This document shows, in pieces, positions 32,376-41,095 of a stretch of DNA of 64,000 nt (its first letter is position 1; the number at the start of each line of letters is the position of its first letter). A program made the translations under genes and the position numbers. The notes under the pieces are model-generated. The model saw only the letters and a program-made list of their open reading frames with translations. It was not told the DNA's origin and made no database searches. Location: the NCBI RefSeq assembly GCF_013359945.1, contig NZ_JABWCS010000200.1:1-64000 (forward strand), written 5' to 3'. This DNA comes from Paenibacillus agri (GTDB lineage Bacteria; Bacillota; Bacilli; Paenibacillales; Paenibacillaceae).

Positions 32376-33446
32376 TTAAAAAATGGAGAAGAAGTTCAGC
32401 ATCTCGCGAAAGGACTGGCTGTATTGTCCCGAACCGAAGCTGGCGACCATATGGTCTCTGCCCTGTTTGCGGATGCGGCTTCGCAGCTTGTTGTTATCCA
32501 TCAGCTCTAGCGCTTCGGTGACCGCGGTGTCGACATCACCCAGCGGATAGAACTTTCCGGTCCGGTTATGCACGATAAAGGAACGGACACCGTCAGAATC
32601 TGTACTGAGCACAGGGCAGGTACAGCAGACGGCTTCCGCAACGGCATACCCGAAACCTTCGGTAACGGAAGTGGACAAGAGGAAGCCTCCGGAATTAACA
32701 ATGGAGGAATAGTATACCGGCATGATCCCGTTGGGGATGTTGGTAAATACACTAAGCCGGTCTTGCAATCCCAGTAGCTGAAGCATCACGTCAAATTTTT
32801 CTTGCTCTCCCACTCCGGCCAAGGCGGGATCATGGAACATCCAGAGATGCAAATTCGGCTTATGGCTCCGGAGCTGATAGGCGATCTCCAGATACTCGCG
32901 CCAATTTTTGTTGCTCTCCAGCCGGCCGACCCAGGCAATGACCGGGTCGGCTGGCGGATCATTCGGAATATGCTTAAAGGTGTTTACATCGACAAGGTTA
33001 GGAATGACAAAGCGCTGCATCCATGGGCAGATTTGCATGAACAGCTCCATTAAATGATCTGTGGGTGGAATCAGGATCGCATTACAGAAGGACTGTAGAA
33101 AGGGGACAGCGACTTTAATCAATTCCTCTGCTTCATGTCTTTTTCCTAATCCCTGGGCCTCATAGATGAGGATTCCTCTATAACCGAGCATGCGGAGTCG
33201 TTCCAAGAGGGCAAAGTCTGATGTTACGATAATAGCATCATAATAATTGGACCTGATAACTTTGGTGATTTCTTCATCCGTGGAACCGATAAACGTCGGA
33301 AAGGCTGCTCCGTTATCCTCGCCTGATCCCGGCATGAGATACAGCAGATGGCATTCAATTCCGCTCCGCTGCAAGCTCTCGCATCTCAGCTTGTTCAGTG
33401 TTTCGACCCCTCCGCTGGGTACATAAAACGTAAATAAAACCTTCAA
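32376..33446 (-). CDS. GT4-family glycosyltransferase
   Basis: Minus-strand GT-B transferase, 356 aa, TTG start at 33446 behind AGGAGGGG. MKVLFTFYVPSGGVETLNKL is the typical acceptor-side loop, VIAWVGRLESNKNWREYLEI opens the donor domain, and STSVTEGFGYAVAEAVCCTC carries E-x7-E. It faces the long plus-strand glycan operon across a shared terminator and probably belongs to the same glycan system, but is transcribed separately. Confidence 0.87.
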   Translation of the reverse strand: MKVLFTFYVPSGGVETLNKLRCESLQRSGIECHLLYLMPGSGEDNGAAFPTFIGSTDEEITKVIRSNYYDAIIVTSDFALLERLRMLGYRGILIYEAQGLGKRHEAEELIKVAVPFLQSFCNAILIPPTDHLMELFMQICPWMQRFVIPNLVDVNTFKHIPNDPPADPVIAWVGRLESNKNWREYLEIAYQLRSHKPNLHLWMFHDPALAGVGEQEKFDVMLQLLGLQDRLSVFTNIPNGIMPVYYSSIVNSGGFLLSTSVTEGFGYAVAEAVCCTCPVLSTDSDGVRSFIVHNRTGKFYPLGDVDTAVTEALELMDNNKLRSRIRKQGRDHMVASFGSGQYSQSFREMLNFFSIF

Positions 33447-33576
33447 CGCTCACCCCTCCTGACTATTTTGTAACGGTATCATCGGACCCTTCTCGAAAAG
33501 ATAAGCTACTGTTTATAAGATACGCGGCTGTTCCCCAGCGGGTGACGGTGAAAGCCTGTAGTACCAAATCCTTTCA

Positions 33577-33606
33577 GCATAGCCTGACCGAATTCAAGCC
33601 ATCCTA
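33577..33606 (+). promoter_or_regulatory. Candidate sigma-G (forespore) promoter
   Basis: GCATA (33577-33581), exactly 18 bases, CATCCTA (33600-33606). The sigma-G consensus is GHATR-N18-CATNHTA. It lies 51 bases before the YhcN-like start. yhcN of B. subtilis is forespore expressed, so position and gene agree. Confidence 0.6.
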
Positions 33607-33656
33607 ACGATTGTTACATTGGACACCCATTACATTTAGAGATGGAGGATGAATTC

Positions 33657-34664
33657 ATGTTGCGATCCAAAATCAGCATGTCTGTTTCCGCCGCATTGCT
33701 GCTCGGTATGGTCAGCCTTACCGGGTGTGGTGCCAACAACACAGCAGGAAACGCGGTTCATACGAAAAGTGTCCGGGGAACACATGATGGCAGGCTGTCC
33801 GTAAATTCGGTGCGCGGAGGGAACCAAATCCGCAACTACGACAAATTAGAAATGAGTCAGAAGCTGGCTGACCGTGTAGCTTCCTTGCCGGAAGTTCGCT
33901 CTGCCAATGTTTTGCTTGCTGGCAGGTCTGCGTATGTTGCTGTAACCCTTGACCGTTCGACTACCCAGCCGAATGCCTTGGGAACAGGGCGTTACGGGAC
34001 ACGCTCTACAACTCATGGACTAGGGAATGGCAGAACGAATGGCTCTACTGATGGTGGCATGTATGGTTCCAGCAGAACAGGTCATTACGGGACGCGATCT
34101 TCATCCACACCACATGGACTGGGGAATGGCAGAACGAATGGCTCTACTGACGGTGGCATGTACGGTTCCAGCGGAACTGGTCTAGGTGGGAGTGCCTACA
34201 GTCCAGGGCTTGGTGCAAAAGGAACCTACAACCCGGGTCATGGAACAACGGGTACCGGTAATGGTGCGCTTGGCACAGGACGCAATATGGCCGGCGTTGG
34301 TGGAACTGGTGCGGGTGTAGGTGTAGGAGTAAACACTAATCGTGGTTATGGAATGCAAAGCACAGGTACAGGGTCTTATAATGATCGTGGAATAACTGGC
34401 CTTGGCACTACGAACACAACAACACCAGCCCGAAACACCAAGCTTGAAGAAGATAATGTGACTCAGGCGATCAAGGATAAGATTGCTGCCGAAATCAAAA
34501 AGACCTCACCGAATATTGATGCCGTATATGTATCCGCCAATCCGGATTTCGTAGAACGCTTTAACGTATACGCTGAAGAAGCACGCGCAGGACATCCCCT
34601 GAAGGGCTTTGCGGATGAATTCCGTAAGATGGTAGAGCGCATTTTCCCGACTCGTAGTTACTAA
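33657..34664 (+). CDS. YhcN/YlaJ-family sporulation lipoprotein with glycine-rich insertion
   Basis: Predicted forespore inner-membrane lipoprotein, 335 aa from ATG 33657 with GGAGG upstream. Signal peptide with lipobox SLTGC at ~residue 24. The conserved YhcN/YlaJ region is split: the first part (YDKLEMSQKLADRVASLPEV…LAGRSAYVAVTLD) precedes, and the second (VTQAIKDKIAAEIKKTSPNI…VSANPDFVERF) follows, a ~150-residue Gly/Thr/Ser/Asn insertion. Within it HGLGNGRTNGSTDGGMYGSS occurs twice, 33 residues apart, from a near-exact 99-base DNA duplication. B. subtilis YhcN has no such insertion. Acts in spore germination or outgrowth; role not precise. Confidence 0.8.
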   Translation: MLRSKISMSVSAALLLGMVSLTGCGANNTAGNAVHTKSVRGTHDGRLSVNSVRGGNQIRNYDKLEMSQKLADRVASLPEVRSANVLLAGRSAYVAVTLDRSTTQPNALGTGRYGTRSTTHGLGNGRTNGSTDGGMYGSSRTGHYGTRSSSTPHGLGNGRTNGSTDGGMYGSSGTGLGGSAYSPGLGAKGTYNPGHGTTGTGNGALGTGRNMAGVGGTGAGVGVGVNTNRGYGMQSTGTGSYNDRGITGLGTTNTTTPARNTKLEEDNVTQAIKDKIAAEIKKTSPNIDAVYVSANPDFVERFNVYAEEARAGHPLKGFADEFRKMVERIFPTRSY

Positions 34665-34725
34665 CTCATGGTTAGTATGTCTGGAGAACTCCCGGATTAA
34701 TCGTCATTTTTTACCTGATCGGCAT

Positions 34726-34775
34726 TAAAAAGCAGCAGTCCTGTTCGCCGATGCGTTCCGGACTGCTGCTTTTTG
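34726..34775. terminator. Bidirectional terminator between yhcN-like gene and nagA
   Basis: AAAAAGCAGCAGTCC / GGACTGCTGCTTTTT, perfect 15-bp stem with an 18-base loop; T or A tract on either side. Confidence 0.92.
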
Positions 34776-34779
34776 TCAT

Positions 34780-35970
34780 TTAACTTTGCCGCTGCTGTTT
34801 GCGGCCGCGAATCCATACTTCTTGTAGTTGAAGCTTGTCGTCAAGCAACAGAATATCCGCTTGCTTGCCGGCTTCGAGCGAGCCGATTCTTTGTTCGAGA
34901 CCCAGCGATACGGCCGGCGTCAAGCTGGCTGCACGGGAGGCTTCCTCCAGACTCATTCCAGCTTGCTGAATCAGAAATTGGAAACCGCGAATCATTGTGA
35001 GCGTGCTTCCAGCTAGAGCGGCTGGATTATCACGGAGAGTGGCGATGCCATCTTTAACAATGACGGGCAAATCACCAATTTTATATTCCCCGTCACTAAG
35101 TCCGGTCGCCGACATGGCATCTGTGATCAGCAAGAGATTACCGTCATTCTTTAACCGGGATAGTAGTGTCACCATGGCAGGATGGACGTGAATCCCGTCG
35201 GCAATAATCTCTCCGCGTATGCGTGCATCGGATAATACGGCTCCCACCGTTCCCGGCTTGCGGTGATGAAGCGGGGTCATCGCATTGAACGTATGCACAG
35301 CATGATTTAATCCGGCGTCCGCAGCAGCAATAACTTCTTCATAGGTTGCATCGGTATGACCGAGAGCGGCCGTGATCTCATGTTTGCGGAGCCAACGAAT
35401 CGCTTCCAGCGCACCTTCACGCTCGGGTGCCAGTGTGACCTGGCGAATCATCCCGGGATAGGCGTGTTCCCAGTCTTCCAACCAGTCAATGTTAGCCGGG
35501 GCAATATGCTCCGGATTTTGGGCCCCCATCCATTTGTGGCTGATGAACGGACCTTCCAGATGCACTCCGGCCAACTGCGCATAAGGCATTTCTTTGGAAC
35601 GGTAAGCATGTACTTCTTCCAGAACACGGTCAATATCAGCTTTGGCAGCCGTCATCGTGGTAGCCAGCATGGTTGTTGTTCCCTGTGTACTGTGGAACTT
35701 CGTAATGGCGTCGATGGAAGCTTCATCGCTATACATAAAATCATATCCTGCTCCGCCATGAACGTGAACGTCCACAAAGCCTGGGAGCAACAATTCATTG
35801 TCATGGTGACTTGCTTCCCAGTTGGCATAGGCTGTTGGCAGGTCATGGGCTTCACCGGCATAGAGAATTCGCTCTCCAGAGATCGCAAGCACGCCTTGTG
35901 GAATCAGACCGTTCGGAGTCAGCACTTTACCATACAATAATTCGCCGTTTGTTGCCGTTATTTCAGCCAT
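34780..35970 (-). CDS. nagA: N-acetylglucosamine-6-phosphate deacetylase
   Basis: Cytosolic zinc-type amidohydrolase: GlcNAc-6-P + H2O to GlcN-6-P + acetate. 396 aa. Metal and active-site motifs LLPGFVDVHVHGGAGYDFMY, VHLEGPFISHKWMGAQNPEH, ALGHTDATYEE, HTFNAMTPLHHRKPG and ADGIHVHP, all conserved. The start overlaps the end of nagB by 13 bases. Third gene of the rpiR-nagB-nagA operon for amino-sugar catabolism, feeding from chitin or peptidoglycan turnover; the GH8 enzyme at 6.7 kb could supply related sugars. Confidence 0.96.
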   Translation of the reverse strand: MAEITATNGELLYGKVLTPNGLIPQGVLAISGERILYAGEAHDLPTAYANWEASHHDNELLLPGFVDVHVHGGAGYDFMYSDEASIDAITKFHSTQGTTTMLATTMTAAKADIDRVLEEVHAYRSKEMPYAQLAGVHLEGPFISHKWMGAQNPEHIAPANIDWLEDWEHAYPGMIRQVTLAPEREGALEAIRWLRKHEITAALGHTDATYEEVIAAADAGLNHAVHTFNAMTPLHHRKPGTVGAVLSDARIRGEIIADGIHVHPAMVTLLSRLKNDGNLLLITDAMSATGLSDGEYKIGDLPVIVKDGIATLRDNPAALAGSTLTMIRGFQFLIQQAGMSLEEASRAASLTPAVSLGLEQRIGSLEAGKQADILLLDDKLQLQEVWIRGRKQQRQS

Positions 35971-36686
35971 TTTCCTGCACCTTCATCCAGCAGCACGACT
36001 ACGTTCGGGTGACTTTGCAGCAAGGAGGCCGGACACTGGGTCGTGATAGGGCCTTCAATCGCATCGCGGATCGCCTCGGCTTTCTCCTCGCCGCGGACTA
36101 AGAGGACAATTTGCTTGGCTTTCAGAATACCGCCAATTCCCATTGTGACCGCCTGACGAGGCACATCCTCCAGGTTATCGAAGAAGCGGGCATTGGCTTC
36201 CCGTGTACCTTCCAGCAGATCCACCACATGGGTGCCGCTGCTCAGGCTGGCATCCGGTTCGTTGAAGCCGATGTGACCGTTGCTTCCAATGCCGAGAATC
36301 TGCAGATCCACCGGACCATTCTCTTCCAGCATCCGGTCATAGGCAGCGCATTCTGCGCTAAGATCGGAAGCATTGCCATCCGGTACATGTGTCCGGGACA
36401 GATCAATATCAATATGATTGAACAGGTGTTCATTCATGAAGCTGCGGTAGCTCTGCGGATGACCTGCAGGCAAGCCTACGTATTCGTCAAGATTGTAAGA
36501 CGACGCCTTGGTGAAGCTCACCAGGCCTTTTTTGTGCATGTCTACGAGCCGGGCATAAACGCCTACTGGCGAACTTCCGGTAGCCAGGCCGAGTACGGCT
36601 TTAGGGTTGCTTTGCAGCAGACTTGCAATCAGATTGGCACCGGTTTGTGCGAAATCCTCTTCACTTTGAAATTTTAAAATATTCAT
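35958..36686 (-). CDS. nagB: Glucosamine-6-phosphate deaminase
   Basis: Isomerase/deaminase: GlcN-6-P to Fru-6-P + NH3. 242 aa, the short Gram-positive type without the allosteric tail of the ~266-aa enterobacterial enzyme. Motifs LGLATGSSPVGVYARLVDM, SYNLDEYVGLPAGHPQSYRS, LGIGSNGHIGFNEPDA and VTMGIGGILKAKQIVLLVRG. Its ATG shares one base with the RpiR stop. Releases ammonia and carbon for glycolysis. Confidence 0.96.
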   Translation of the reverse strand: MNILKFQSEEDFAQTGANLIASLLQSNPKAVLGLATGSSPVGVYARLVDMHKKGLVSFTKASSYNLDEYVGLPAGHPQSYRSFMNEHLFNHIDIDLSRTHVPDGNASDLSAECAAYDRMLEENGPVDLQILGIGSNGHIGFNEPDASLSSGTHVVDLLEGTREANARFFDNLEDVPRQAVTMGIGGILKAKQIVLLVRGEEKAEAIRDAIEGPITTQCPASLLQSHPNVVVLLDEGAGKWLK

Positions 36687-37564
36687 CAGGATTGACCTCC
36701 TCGTTTATGACGGTAATGTTGGACATTCACATAAGATTGCTCCAGCTTGGGAATATAATCTGTAAATCGCGTACTGACCATTCCGGTGAATAAAATATCG
36801 ATGATATGCAGCTGTGCAATGCGAGAAGCCATATCGCCCCGTCGCATCCCCTTCTCCAGTGAGGAAGAGAAAAGCGGGATATCGGCCAATGAGGCTAGTG
36901 TGCTGCTGCCGTAAGAAGTTAGGGCGATAGTACTAGCTCCACCTGCACCGGCACAGTTCAAGGCGTCAATCGTTTCGGGGGTTTCCCCGGAGTACGAGAC
37001 CGCAAAAGCCACATCTCCCTCGCCCAGCGAGGAGGCAGAAGTAATCTGCATATGGGAGTCTGCGAAGGCTGTGCAGTTCACACCGATGCGAATGAGCTTC
37101 TGATAGAAGTCTTGTGCCACGATGGAGGAAGTAGCCATCCCATACAGATCAACACGGCGGGCGCGGCACAGCAGATCTACAGCAGCCTCCAGCCGCTCTA
37201 TATTAAGCAGCGAAGTGGTATCCCGGATCGAAGCGAGATGATTGTTCTGCATCGCTTCAACAATGGTGGAGAGCGGATTGCCAGCGACAATATCCTGATA
37301 GGAAGAGCCGCCTTCCTGTTGCCCCTGATCGCTGCCAGCAATTTCTGCAGCCAGATTTACTTTAAAGTCCGGAAAGCCCTTGAAATGAAATACCTTGCAG
37401 AAACGGGTAACTGTTGCCGGGCTGACGCCACATTGTTCAGCCAGTTCTGTAATGCCCATATGGACAATCTCGGCGGGAGAAGCAAGAATCCGTTCTGCGA
37501 GCTTGCGTTCCATTTGCGACAGCTTGGTCATCTCATGCTCCAGAGCATGAAGAATTGGGGACAT
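36686..37564 (-). CDS. MurR/RpiR-family regulator of amino-sugar genes
   Basis: 292 aa. N-terminal helix-turn-helix (ELAEQCGVSPATVTRFCKVFHFKGFPDFK) and C-terminal SIS sugar-phosphate-binding domain (VDLYGMATSSIVAQDFYQKL, AVSYSGETPETI). First gene of the operon with nagB and nagA, so it probably responds to an amino-sugar phosphate and autoregulates. GGAGGTGGG precedes the ATG. Two palindromic AT-rich boxes lie in the leader. Confidence 0.92.
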   Translation of the reverse strand: MSPILHALEHEMTKLSQMERKLAERILASPAEIVHMGITELAEQCGVSPATVTRFCKVFHFKGFPDFKVNLAAEIAGSDQGQQEGGSSYQDIVAGNPLSTIVEAMQNNHLASIRDTTSLLNIERLEAAVDLLCRARRVDLYGMATSSIVAQDFYQKLIRIGVNCTAFADSHMQITSASSLGEGDVAFAVSYSGETPETIDALNCAGAGGASTIALTSYGSSTLASLADIPLFSSSLEKGMRRGDMASRIAQLHIIDILFTGMVSTRFTDYIPKLEQSYVNVQHYRHKRGGQS

Positions 37565-37593
37565 GACCCACCTCCATTCGTAAAATCTGTTTT

Positions 37594-37638
37594 AAAATTA
37601 TTTTTACAATTAGTTAATATATATAGAAAATTATTTTC
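37594..37638 (-). promoter_or_regulatory. Candidate RpiR-type operators upstream of the nag operon
   Basis: The 11-mer AAAATTATTTT occurs twice (37594-37604 and 37627-37637), 33 bases apart, about three helical turns. The second is in the 13-bp palindrome GAAAATTATTTTC. Both sit between the likely promoter and the regulator start. Confidence 0.5.
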
Positions 37639-37704
37639 ATAATTAGGATAAAACAAAACGATGAGCGTTGCAAGGGCATCTTTATGAATAAAGTGTGGAA
37701 ATGA

Positions 37705-37740
37705 CAAAAAACCCGCTCGCAACCATTGCGATACGGGTTT
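37705..37740 (-). terminator. Terminator of the EFE iron operon
   Basis: On the minus strand AAACCCG-ata-CGCAA / TTGCG-ag-CGGGTTT followed by a T tract, 31 bases past the efeU stop. Confidence 0.85.
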
Positions 37741-37770
37741 CTGAGAGTACTATTAGATGTGTTCGGGCGA

Positions 37771-39582
37771 TTAAGCTGCGGTATGAGACGAGGTTTTGCC
37801 AGGTCTGCGGCGCAACATTTCCCACAGGATGAACAGCAGCACGATCAACTGGGGTAGCAGTGTTTCCCACGTCGGGTACAAGCCCAGCCATCCAACTGAC
37901 GGAAAACCTTCCTGCACATGCGAGGGAATCTTTCCGGCCACCTGAAGAGAATGAATGCTTTCTCCAAGAAAGCGGAACACCAGATAATAAATAAGCACGG
38001 TAGCCGTTTTGAAAAAGGCTCCGATGGGAAGTTTTGCACTGAGAGCAATGATGGCATAACCCAGAATGATCAGAATTAGCAGTGCGCTGCCGATCCCGAT
38101 CAGTAGTGAGGAGGTCTTGATCGCAGGGGCCATCCCTACATAAAAGATCGTTGTCTCTGCACCCTCCCGAAGAATGGCCAGTAACGAGACTAAGAACAGT
38201 GACCACAGGTTGCCTTTAGCCAGCGCTCCATCCACCTGTCTGCCTACATAGTTATTCCAGGAGGCCGTGTTTGACTTGCTGTGCAGCCATCGTCCGATGG
38301 TCAGCATCATGACTACAGCTGCAAGACCGGTCACGCCCTCGATCATTTCACGTGTGCTCCCGGCTGCCGCTTTAGAAATGGCATAGTAGAGCAGAACCGC
38401 CAAGATAGCACTTCCGGCAAGACCGGCCACGGCGCCGGACCAGATCCATTTTTGGGCGCCTTGTTGATTGCCCCGCTTCACATAAGCGAGCAGAGCGGAT
38501 AGTACGAGAATGGCTTCCAGTCCTTCACGAAGCAGAATCAGAGCCGCATCCCAGGCCGTGTAGTGTGCTTCTCCTGCAAGCGGGGTCAACTCAGCTGTCA
38601 TCTGGTCCAGCGTGGAGAGTGCCCGTTCCAGCTTTGGCGGATTGGAGAGGAGATATCCCGTTACAGCGGCACTTTCATTTTCGATACTGGCGTAGACCTT
38701 AGGAGAAGCAATCTGCACCTGACCTTCGGCCATCGGCCAGACAGTAATGAACTGTTCCATGATCGCTGCGGCCTTGGCACTATCTCCATCGGTAGCTGCG
38801 GCCGAGGCCTGCTTGAGATAGGCAATCAGCCCTTCAATGGAAGTATCTTCGCCAGCAGTGTTCGGCGCAGCAACGGCTTTGCCCTGACCGTAATCAGCAA
38901 GCAGCTGATACAGCGCCTTGGCTTCGCTGCGGGCTGATTCTTCACGGCGGGGCTCTGCCTGCAGCGCGATCCGCAGCAGGCTCATCTTCGTCTCCAGCAT
39001 GCCGTAGACGGCAGGATTATCCTTGCGGATGGCGCGCTCCACCGGCTTCCAGCCGCTTGTTAGAGCGCTGTACGCCTTCTCCGCGGCGACCCAGTCGGCG
39101 CTCTGCGCCGCATCCCGCGCAGTCTTCGCCGCGGGCAGCAGCTTCTCCGCCGCGCTTCGCCCGGCGGCAGCGGAATCACCGCCGCTATCACCCGCGGCGG
39201 TCACATACGCGTCCACGGCTCTGGCGAGCGTGGACAGTGCGCGCTTGGCGGGCTCACCGCCGCCCGCCTTAAGCGTGGACGCCGCTTCCGTCAGCGCGGC
39301 GTCTACAGCAGCAGCCGGACCGGCGAGTGCCGGGTCCGGCGTGCCTGCGTTCGCGGTGCGCCACAGCGCCGCGAACGTCTCCACATCGGTGGCAGCGTCG
39401 CTCCAGCGGCTCTGCCCGGCTTCGACGAGCGCGCTGCCGACAGGCGGCAGCAGCTCATCGTGCCGGGCGCTGCCTTCCGCCGCGAAGCCTGCTGCTGCCG
39501 GGAGGATCAGCAGCATACAGATCAAGACCAGCATGGCGGTTGCCTTAAGCGCCCGCCAGGGATGATGAACAAGAGAGAACAT
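37771..39582 (-). CDS. efeU: FTR1-family iron permease EfeU with extracellular N-terminal domain
   Basis: Oxidase/peroxidase-coupled ferrous/ferric iron permease of the plasma membrane. 603 aa. Signal-like segment ALKATAMLVLICMLLILPAA, then a ~300-residue extracytoplasmic Ala-rich helical domain, then seven membrane segments. Iron-site motifs are LLREGLEAILVLSALLAYVK and AILREGAETTIFYVGMAP, the two R-E-G-x-E repeats. The N-terminal extension is typical of Bacillota homologs (YwbL type) and absent in E. coli EfeU. Third gene after efeO and efeB; a 188-base gap separates it from efeB with no visible promoter. Confidence 0.92.
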   Translation of the reverse strand: MFSLVHHPWRALKATAMLVLICMLLILPAAAGFAAEGSARHDELLPPVGSALVEAGQSRWSDAATDVETFAALWRTANAGTPDPALAGPAAAVDAALTEAASTLKAGGGEPAKRALSTLARAVDAYVTAAGDSGGDSAAAGRSAAEKLLPAAKTARDAAQSADWVAAEKAYSALTSGWKPVERAIRKDNPAVYGMLETKMSLLRIALQAEPRREESARSEAKALYQLLADYGQGKAVAAPNTAGEDTSIEGLIAYLKQASAAATDGDSAKAAAIMEQFITVWPMAEGQVQIASPKVYASIENESAAVTGYLLSNPPKLERALSTLDQMTAELTPLAGEAHYTAWDAALILLREGLEAILVLSALLAYVKRGNQQGAQKWIWSGAVAGLAGSAILAVLLYYAISKAAAGSTREMIEGVTGLAAVVMMLTIGRWLHSKSNTASWNNYVGRQVDGALAKGNLWSLFLVSLLAILREGAETTIFYVGMAPAIKTSSLLIGIGSALLILIILGYAIIALSAKLPIGAFFKTATVLIYYLVFRFLGESIHSLQVAGKIPSHVQEGFPSVGWLGLYPTWETLLPQLIVLLFILWEMLRRRPGKTSSHTAA

Positions 39583-39770
39583 CGGGATAATCCCCTTTCA
39601 AGTAAGAAGGCATATGAATAGAAGGCAAGTATAGAGGGCATTTAATATAGGCTCAAATATCGCTGCAAATGCAGTTTACTTATTTTAATGGAACTATCCC
39701 TAATGTGCTTGTGTAGTCGGGCTTCGTAGCTTCCGAGTTTTAAGTAATCCCCTTTTTAGTAACTCTCAGG

Positions 39771-41090
39771 TCAGCCGAGCAGTGTGTCTCCGATAAAGCC
39801 GCCTTCGCGGACGCCAGGGAAGCAGGCAAAGACCGCGCTGCCGACATGAACCATATATTCATTCAGGCGGTCATTGCGTGACAGGCGCTGCTGAATCGTC
39901 ACGAACTGTTTGACGAGATCCCGCTGGAAGCTGATGAATAACAGACCGGCATCAAGCTGGCCGGTCTTGGCATTTAGTCCGCCGGAATAGGAGTAGGAAC
40001 GGCGCAGCATTTTGACTGTGCCGTCGCCATGAGCCAGGGCGGAATGGGAATCCGCTGGTATCAGCGGTTTGCCGGACGCATCTGCTGCCTTTAGATCAAG
40101 CTTGTCGAACTCGTCCCGGGCGCCAATAGGAGCGCCGCTTTGGCGATGCCGCCCGAAGGTCGCCTCCTGGTCGCTCAGGGATGAACGATCCCATACTTCG
40201 ATGCGGAACCGGACCCGGCGAACCGCCATATAGGTGCCGCCGTTCATCCAGGCAGGCCCGTCGCCGCTACCCTGCCAGACGATCTTGTTCATCTCGGCTT
40301 CATCGGTAACATCGGGATTCCCGGTGCCGTCCTTGAAGCCGAGCAGATTGCGCGGTGTTCCATTCTTGGGATCGGCCTCGCCCGTCCGCTGGAACCCTTC
40401 CTGGGTCCAGCGCAGCACGGCAGTCCCGCGGGCAATCCGCGCCAGATTGCGGATGGCGTGAAACGCCACCTGCAAGTCATCCGCGCAGGCCTGCACGCAG
40501 AGATCCCCGCCGCACCAGGCGGGATCGAGATTGTCGCCGACAAATGGCGGGAGATCGGCGAGCGAGGAAGGCCGTTGCCCGGCCAACCCGAAGCGCTCGT
40601 CGAAGAAGGACGGGCCCACGCCAAAGGTGAGTGTGCAGCGGGAAGGGGTTAAACCATCTGCCTCTCCGGTATCGGAAGGTGGCAAATTAGGGCTGTCATT
40701 GGTATTGCCGACCAAACGTCCTGTGGTTAGTGCAGCCGCAGCGGTGGTCCATTCCTGTAACAGCTTCTTCACATCGGATAGTTTGGTTGTCGTCAAGTCG
40801 AAAGCTGCGAAGTACAGGAAGTTTTGTGCAGGTGTAAGAATGCCAGCCTGGTGGTTGGCATAGAAAGGGATGGAGGAATCAGCCTGCACAGGAGCGACCG
40901 GTGCCTTGGCAGCTGTTCCTCCCCTCGAAAGCAGACTCCCCATGGCCCCGCCGCCCAGCAGAAGGCCTAGCCCGGTGGCGCCAGTAAGCCGCAGCATATC
41001 GCGGCGGCTTACTTTTGTATCCAGCAGTTTCTGGCTGGGCTCTGAATTTGTTGTTGGAGTAGGTTGCTTATCCTTATCGTGTTTGTTCAT
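39771..41090 (-). CDS. efeB: Dye-decolorizing peroxidase / deferrochelatase EfeB
   Basis: Tat-exported haem peroxidase of the iron-uptake system. 439 aa from ATG 41090 (GGGAG upstream; GTG 41099 overlaps the efeO stop). Twin-arginine signal KVSRRDMLRLTGATGLGLLL. DyP signature GFKDGTGNPDVTDEAEM (G-x-x-D-G) holds the distal Asp; PADSHSALAHGDG contains the expected proximal His region. In relatives it oxidises Fe(II) for EfeU or releases iron from haem. Second gene of the operon. Confidence 0.93.
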   Translation of the reverse strand: MNKHDKDKQPTPTTNSEPSQKLLDTKVSRRDMLRLTGATGLGLLLGGGAMGSLLSRGGTAAKAPVAPVQADSSIPFYANHQAGILTPAQNFLYFAAFDLTTTKLSDVKKLLQEWTTAAAALTTGRLVGNTNDSPNLPPSDTGEADGLTPSRCTLTFGVGPSFFDERFGLAGQRPSSLADLPPFVGDNLDPAWCGGDLCVQACADDLQVAFHAIRNLARIARGTAVLRWTQEGFQRTGEADPKNGTPRNLLGFKDGTGNPDVTDEAEMNKIVWQGSGDGPAWMNGGTYMAVRRVRFRIEVWDRSSLSDQEATFGRHRQSGAPIGARDEFDKLDLKAADASGKPLIPADSHSALAHGDGTVKMLRRSYSYSGGLNAKTGQLDAGLLFISFQRDLVKQFVTIQQRLSRNDRLNEYMVHVGSAVFACFPGVREGGFIGDTLLG

Positions 41091-41095
41091 GATGA

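Noticed and set aside
33990..34200. CRISPR-like repeats
   Set aside because: Two long near-identical copies in a coding frame with no short spacers; it is a protein repeat.
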